Shown piece after piece: positions 32,456-32,695 of a DNA stretch of 32,695 bases. Each line of letters opens with the position of its first letter. The stretch's first letter is position 1. The translations under genes and the position numbers were made by a program. The DNA is from Pseudomonadota bacterium (lineage in GTDB: Bacteria; Pseudomonadota; Gammaproteobacteria; Burkholderiales; Rhodocyclaceae): contig JAPLQT010000063.1 of NCBI GenBank assembly GCA_026399515.1, positions 14,846 through 47,540 on the forward strand, written 5' to 3'. Under the pieces are notes generated by a model. It saw only the letters and a program-made list of their open reading frames with translations. It was not told the origin of the DNA and made no database searches.

Positions 32456-32695
32456 ATGAAGTTCATGAAATTCGAGGCGGGTATTGCCTTCAAGCTGACG
32501 GCCTTCATGCTGGCAATCAGCGTACTTCCGCTGCTGGCTCTCCAGTTCGTGTCTTATCGCGTTACGCTGCAGACCATTATCGAAGACGCGACTGAACACA
32601 ACCTTCAATTGCTGGGCAATCAGCGCGACTACCTGAGACTGCAGACGGACCAGATCGATTCCCTGTCGGAGAATCCGGCATGGGTGAGCGAGCTA
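32456..32695 (+). CDS. N-terminus of a membrane sensor protein (runs off the window)
   Basis: Open from ATG 32456 to the last base (80 codons), so the gene is truncated by the window. The start MKFMKFEAGIAFKLTAFML leads to one membrane helix (about 10-33, including LAISVLPLLALQFVSY), followed by a charged helical region (EDATEHNLQLLGNQRDYLRL) that looks like the first helix of a periplasmic sensor, as in histidine kinases, chemoreceptors and GGDEF proteins. It begins 21 bases after the binding-protein stop, on the same strand, and is presumably co-transcribed. The output domain lies outside the window, so the type of sensor cannot be said. A second ATG four codons in is an alternative start. 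Confidence 0.7.
   Translation, partial: MKFMKFEAGIAFKLTAFMLAISVLPLLALQFVSYRVTLQTIIEDATEHNLQLLGNQRDYLRLQTDQIDSLSENPAWVSEL

Overview
The window is a GC-rich, gene-dense bacterial chromosome segment. Gene content and protein style (AlaA-hom-thrC cluster, GltX, NadC, fused MnmC, RF3, RF2 with its programmed frameshift, a ~1600-residue NAD-glutamate dehydrogenase, many signal-transduction proteins) point to a betaproteobacterium, perhaps near Rhodocyclaceae/Nitrosomonadales. The family placement is inference; no rRNA or other phylogenetic marker is present. I see no rRNA, tRNA, CRISPR, insertion sequence, integrase or phage gene. No stretch longer than 300 bases lacks a gene.

Layout. (1) 1-4379, plus strand: 3' part of alaA, a GNAT acetyltransferase, hom and thrC, almost without gaps and closed by a perfect-stem terminator. 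This is an aspartate-family/alanine amino-acid operon. (2) 4450-5564, minus: a 45-residue membrane protein with its own good sigma70 promoter, then nadC. (3) 5724-11484, a tRNA-centred block: gltX on plus meets mnmC tail to tail. On minus, vapB-vapC-lysS-cdd1-mnmC are so tightly packed (TGATG, 10 bp, TAATG, TAGTG junctions) that they look like one transcript. The vapB upstream region carries two TGTGTCACA dyads 20 bp apart, a likely autoregulatory operator. (4) 11632-13203: prfC (RF3), divergent from the toxin-antitoxin pair.

(5) 13259-22787, minus: a signalling block. It reads, in transcription order, a metallo-beta-lactamase/cyclic-nucleotide-binding/hemerythrin fusion, an SDR oxidoreductase (TTG start overlapping the previous stop), a chemoreceptor with a CXXCH heme-c motif in its predicted periplasmic sensor, a Cache-HAMP-PAS-GGDEF-EAL protein and an FGGY sugar kinase. 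Hemerythrin and heme suggest oxygen/redox sensing linked to chemotaxis and c-di-GMP. This is the most interesting region. (6) 23003-27820, plus: NAD-specific glutamate dehydrogenase, followed by a hairpin and a dense G-quadruplex motif.

(7) 27995-29943, minus: a small secreted or anchored protein, a LytS/AlgZ-type histidine kinase and a LytTR/AlgR-type response regulator. (8) 30081-31185, minus: prfB with the canonical +1 frameshift site. (9) 31445-32695, plus: a lipoprotein sugar-type binding protein with a strong promoter, followed by the N-terminus of a membrane protein that runs off the window, probably the sensor that reads the binding protein.

How they fit together: the left half is housekeeping (amino-acid synthesis, NAD synthesis, charging and modification of Glu/Lys tRNAs, release factors). 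The right half is mainly environmental sensing around one large catabolic enzyme. All calls come from reading motifs and recalled family sequences; no database search was run.
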